Positions 8,945-10,348 of a stretch of 10,348 nucleotides of DNA are shown in pieces. Within the stretch, counting starts at the first letter, position 1, and each line of letters begins with the position of its first letter. The stretch is from Geoglobus sp. (GTDB taxonomy: Archaea; Halobacteriota; Archaeoglobi; Archaeoglobales; Archaeoglobaceae): positions 1 to 10,348 of the forward strand of contig JALURI010000169.1 in the NCBI GenBank assembly GCA_027016965.1, given 5' to 3'. A program made the translations under genes and the position numbers. The notes beneath the pieces are model-generated. The model was not told the DNA's origin and ran no database searches. It saw only the letters and a program-made list of their open reading frames with translations.

Positions 8945-10197
8945 AGATATACAGTGTTCTGAGAGAGGAAAGGTACCCTTTTATCTTTGAGTCTGCAGAG
9001 AAAGACAGCAGAAGGGCGAGATACACATACATATCTGCAAATCCCGACTTTATCATTGAGATAGGAGAGAACGGGGCGTACATTGATGGAGAGAGAGTGA
9101 GCGATGAAAAGAATCCATTCAAATTCCTGAAGAGCTTCCAGATTAATGCCAGAGGTGAAAGATTTTCAGGTGGGTTTGCCGGATACATTTCTTATGACTC
9201 AGTTTTGAATGAAATAGGGGAGAATATCGAAAAAAGTTCTGTTTTTGGCTATTATTCATCATTTTTCATTTACGATCATCTGAAAAATTCTCTTCTTTAC
9301 TCCGGCAAAGAAATTAAGTGGGCTGAAGGTGTGGTTAAGAAGGCAAAAAGAGCTGAAACTGAAAAGATAGATGGTGAGACATCAAAAATCAAGACAGATG
9401 CTGACATCGATGAGTTTGTGGAGGATGTTGAAAGAGCCAAAGAGCATGTTTATGCTGGAGATGTTTTTCAGGTTGTTATCTCAAGAAAGTACACTCTGAA
9501 AACAGACATGGAGGCTTTTCATATATACCTCAATCTGAGAGAGCTCAACCCAAGTCCCTACATGTTCTGTTTGGAATTTGATACTGCCATTGTTGGATCA
9601 TCTCCCGAAACGCTAGCAAGCGTTTTTGATGGAGTTCTGAAGGTGAATCCAATAGCAGGAACAGCTAAAAGGGGGAAAAATCCAGAAGAGGACAGAATGA
9701 TAGCTGAAAAACTGCTTTATGATGAAAAGGAGAAAGCCGAACATTTGATGCTTGTTGATCTTGCAAGGAATGATGTCAGAAAGGTTTGCAGGGCTGGGAG
9801 CGTTAAGGTTGAGAGGTTCATGGATGTGCTGAAATACAGTCATGTTATGCACATTGAGAGCGAGGTTACGGGAGTGCTTGAAGAAGGCAGGGATGTTTTT
9901 GATGCGATTTCCGCATGCTTTCCTGCAGGCACACTGACTGGAGCTCCAAAAATAAGGGCTATTGAGCTTATTGATGAGATTGAAAGGTCTAAAAGGGGGA
10001 TTTATGGAGGAGCTGTTGGATACTTCTCAAGAGATGCAGATTTTGCGATTGCCATAAGAATGGCTGAAATTGATGGAGACAGAGTAACTGTAAGGGCCGG
10101 TGCAGGAATAGTTGCGGATTCTGTTCCTGAAAAGGAGTTTTACGAAACTGAAAGAAAAATGGGTGCTGTTTTGGAGGCTCTCAGGGTGGTGGAATGA
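8908..10197 (+). CDS. trpE: Anthranilate synthase component I TrpE
   Basis: TrpE converts chorismate to anthranilate with ammonia delivered by TrpG. The 429 residues fit archaeal TrpE (about 420-460). The N-terminal part carries an FES segment at 27-29, comparable to the tryptophan-binding LLES of enteric TrpE, and NPSPYMF at 214-220, also near the inhibitor site, so feedback inhibition by tryptophan is likely. The chorismate-binding C-terminal half shows PIAGTAKRG from 248, HLMLVDLARND at 279-289, YSHVMHIESEV, PAGTLTGAPK at 339-348, RGIYGGAVGY, and VRAGAGIVADSVPEKEF with the final conserved Glu-rich helix. These favour anthranilate synthase; a p-aminobenzoate synthase (PabB) reading is made unlikely by the surrounding trp genes. 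The stop overlaps the trpG start in ATGA. Confidence 0.96.
   Translation: MGFKKLEKADPVKIYSVLREERYPFIFESAEKDSRRARYTYISANPDFIIEIGENGAYIDGERVSDEKNPFKFLKSFQINARGERFSGGFAGYISYDSVLNEIGENIEKSSVFGYYSSFFIYDHLKNSLLYSGKEIKWAEGVVKKAKRAETEKIDGETSKIKTDADIDEFVEDVERAKEHVYAGDVFQVVISRKYTLKTDMEAFHIYLNLRELNPSPYMFCLEFDTAIVGSSPETLASVFDGVLKVNPIAGTAKRGKNPEEDRMIAEKLLYDEKEKAEHLMLVDLARNDVRKVCRAGSVKVERFMDVLKYSHVMHIESEVTGVLEEGRDVFDAISACFPAGTLTGAPKIRAIELIDEIERSKRGIYGGAVGYFSRDADFAIAIRMAEIDGDRVTVRAGAGIVADSVPEKEFYETERKMGAVLEALRVVE
10185..10189 (+). promoter_or_regulatory. Ribosome binding site of trpG
   Basis: GGTGG lies 4 nt before the ATG at 10194 and supports that start, which overlaps the trpE stop in ATGA. Confidence 0.6.
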
Positions 10198-10348
10198 TTG
10201 TTATTGTTGATAACAGGGACTCCTTTGTGTGGAACCTGGCAGAATATGTTTCACTGTTTGATAAGGTTAAGGTTGTGAGCAACAGAAAAAGCTTTGGTGA
10301 GATAAGAAAGCTCAAGCCAGATGGAATGATCATATCTCCTGGTCCCGG
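10194..10348 (+). CDS. trpG: Anthranilate synthase glutaminase component TrpG (partial, 5' end)
   Basis: The frame runs off the window end after 51 full codons and begins MIVIVDNRDSFVWNLAEY, the classic opening of TrpG/PabA class I glutamine amidotransferases (DN-DSF--NL). It reaches the oxyanion segment ISPGPG at the last base. The nucleophilic cysteine and the His/Glu pair would lie beyond the window. The protein should hydrolyse glutamine and feed ammonia to TrpE, encoded just upstream with a 4-nt ATGA overlap that suits coupled production of the two subunits. A shared TrpG/PabA role is possible, as in some prokaryotes. Confidence 0.92.
   Translation, partial: MIVIVDNRDSFVWNLAEYVSLFDKVKVVSNRKSFGEIRKLKPDGMIISPGP

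Overview
The window looks like chromosomal DNA from a euryarchaeon, most likely an Archaeoglobales member (Archaeoglobus, Ferroglobus or Geoglobus relative). Four things point there. Ribosome binding sites match the archaeal GGAGGTGATC type. The trp promoter is an archaeal BRE/TATA element that would give an almost leaderless mRNA. The enzymes are archaeal in type. A macro-domain protein shares nearly every ligand-contacting residue, at the same numbering, with Af1521 of Archaeoglobus fulgidus as I remember that protein. Genus level cannot be decided without a search.

Left block (about 1-6591, + strand) is one tightly packed nucleotide-biosynthesis run: the tail of an unknown gene, purE (AIR carboxylase of the animal-like class II), purC (a divergent, long SAICAR synthetase), carA and carB (both carbamoyl-phosphate synthetase subunits, carB unsplit), and larB (nickel-pincer cofactor carboxylase, a distant PurE relative). 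Spacing is at most 26 nt, and two junctions are 8-nt overlaps. The block joins two purine steps to the enzyme that feeds pyrimidines and arginine, and adds a cofactor gene whose usual partners larC and larE are not in view.

Middle (6586-7266): one minus-strand gene encodes an ADP-ribose-binding macro domain. Its end overlaps the end of larB by 6 nt. Its start faces trpC across a 96-nt intergenic region that appears to hold two divergent promoters.

Right block (7267 to the window end, + strand) is a tryptophan operon, trpC-trpD-trpE-trpG, with every junction overlapping. TrpE and TrpG make anthranilate, TrpD attaches the phosphoribosyl group and TrpC closes the indole ring. trpG is cut by the window edge. 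trpF, trpB and trpA are not in the window and may follow.

I found no tRNA, rRNA, CRISPR array, insertion sequence or prophage signal. All recognised enzymes are intact with their key motifs. Most of the window is ordinary core metabolism. The points worth a second look are the class II PurE next to PurC, larB in this operon, the unusual PurC, and the compact macro/trp divergent promoter region.
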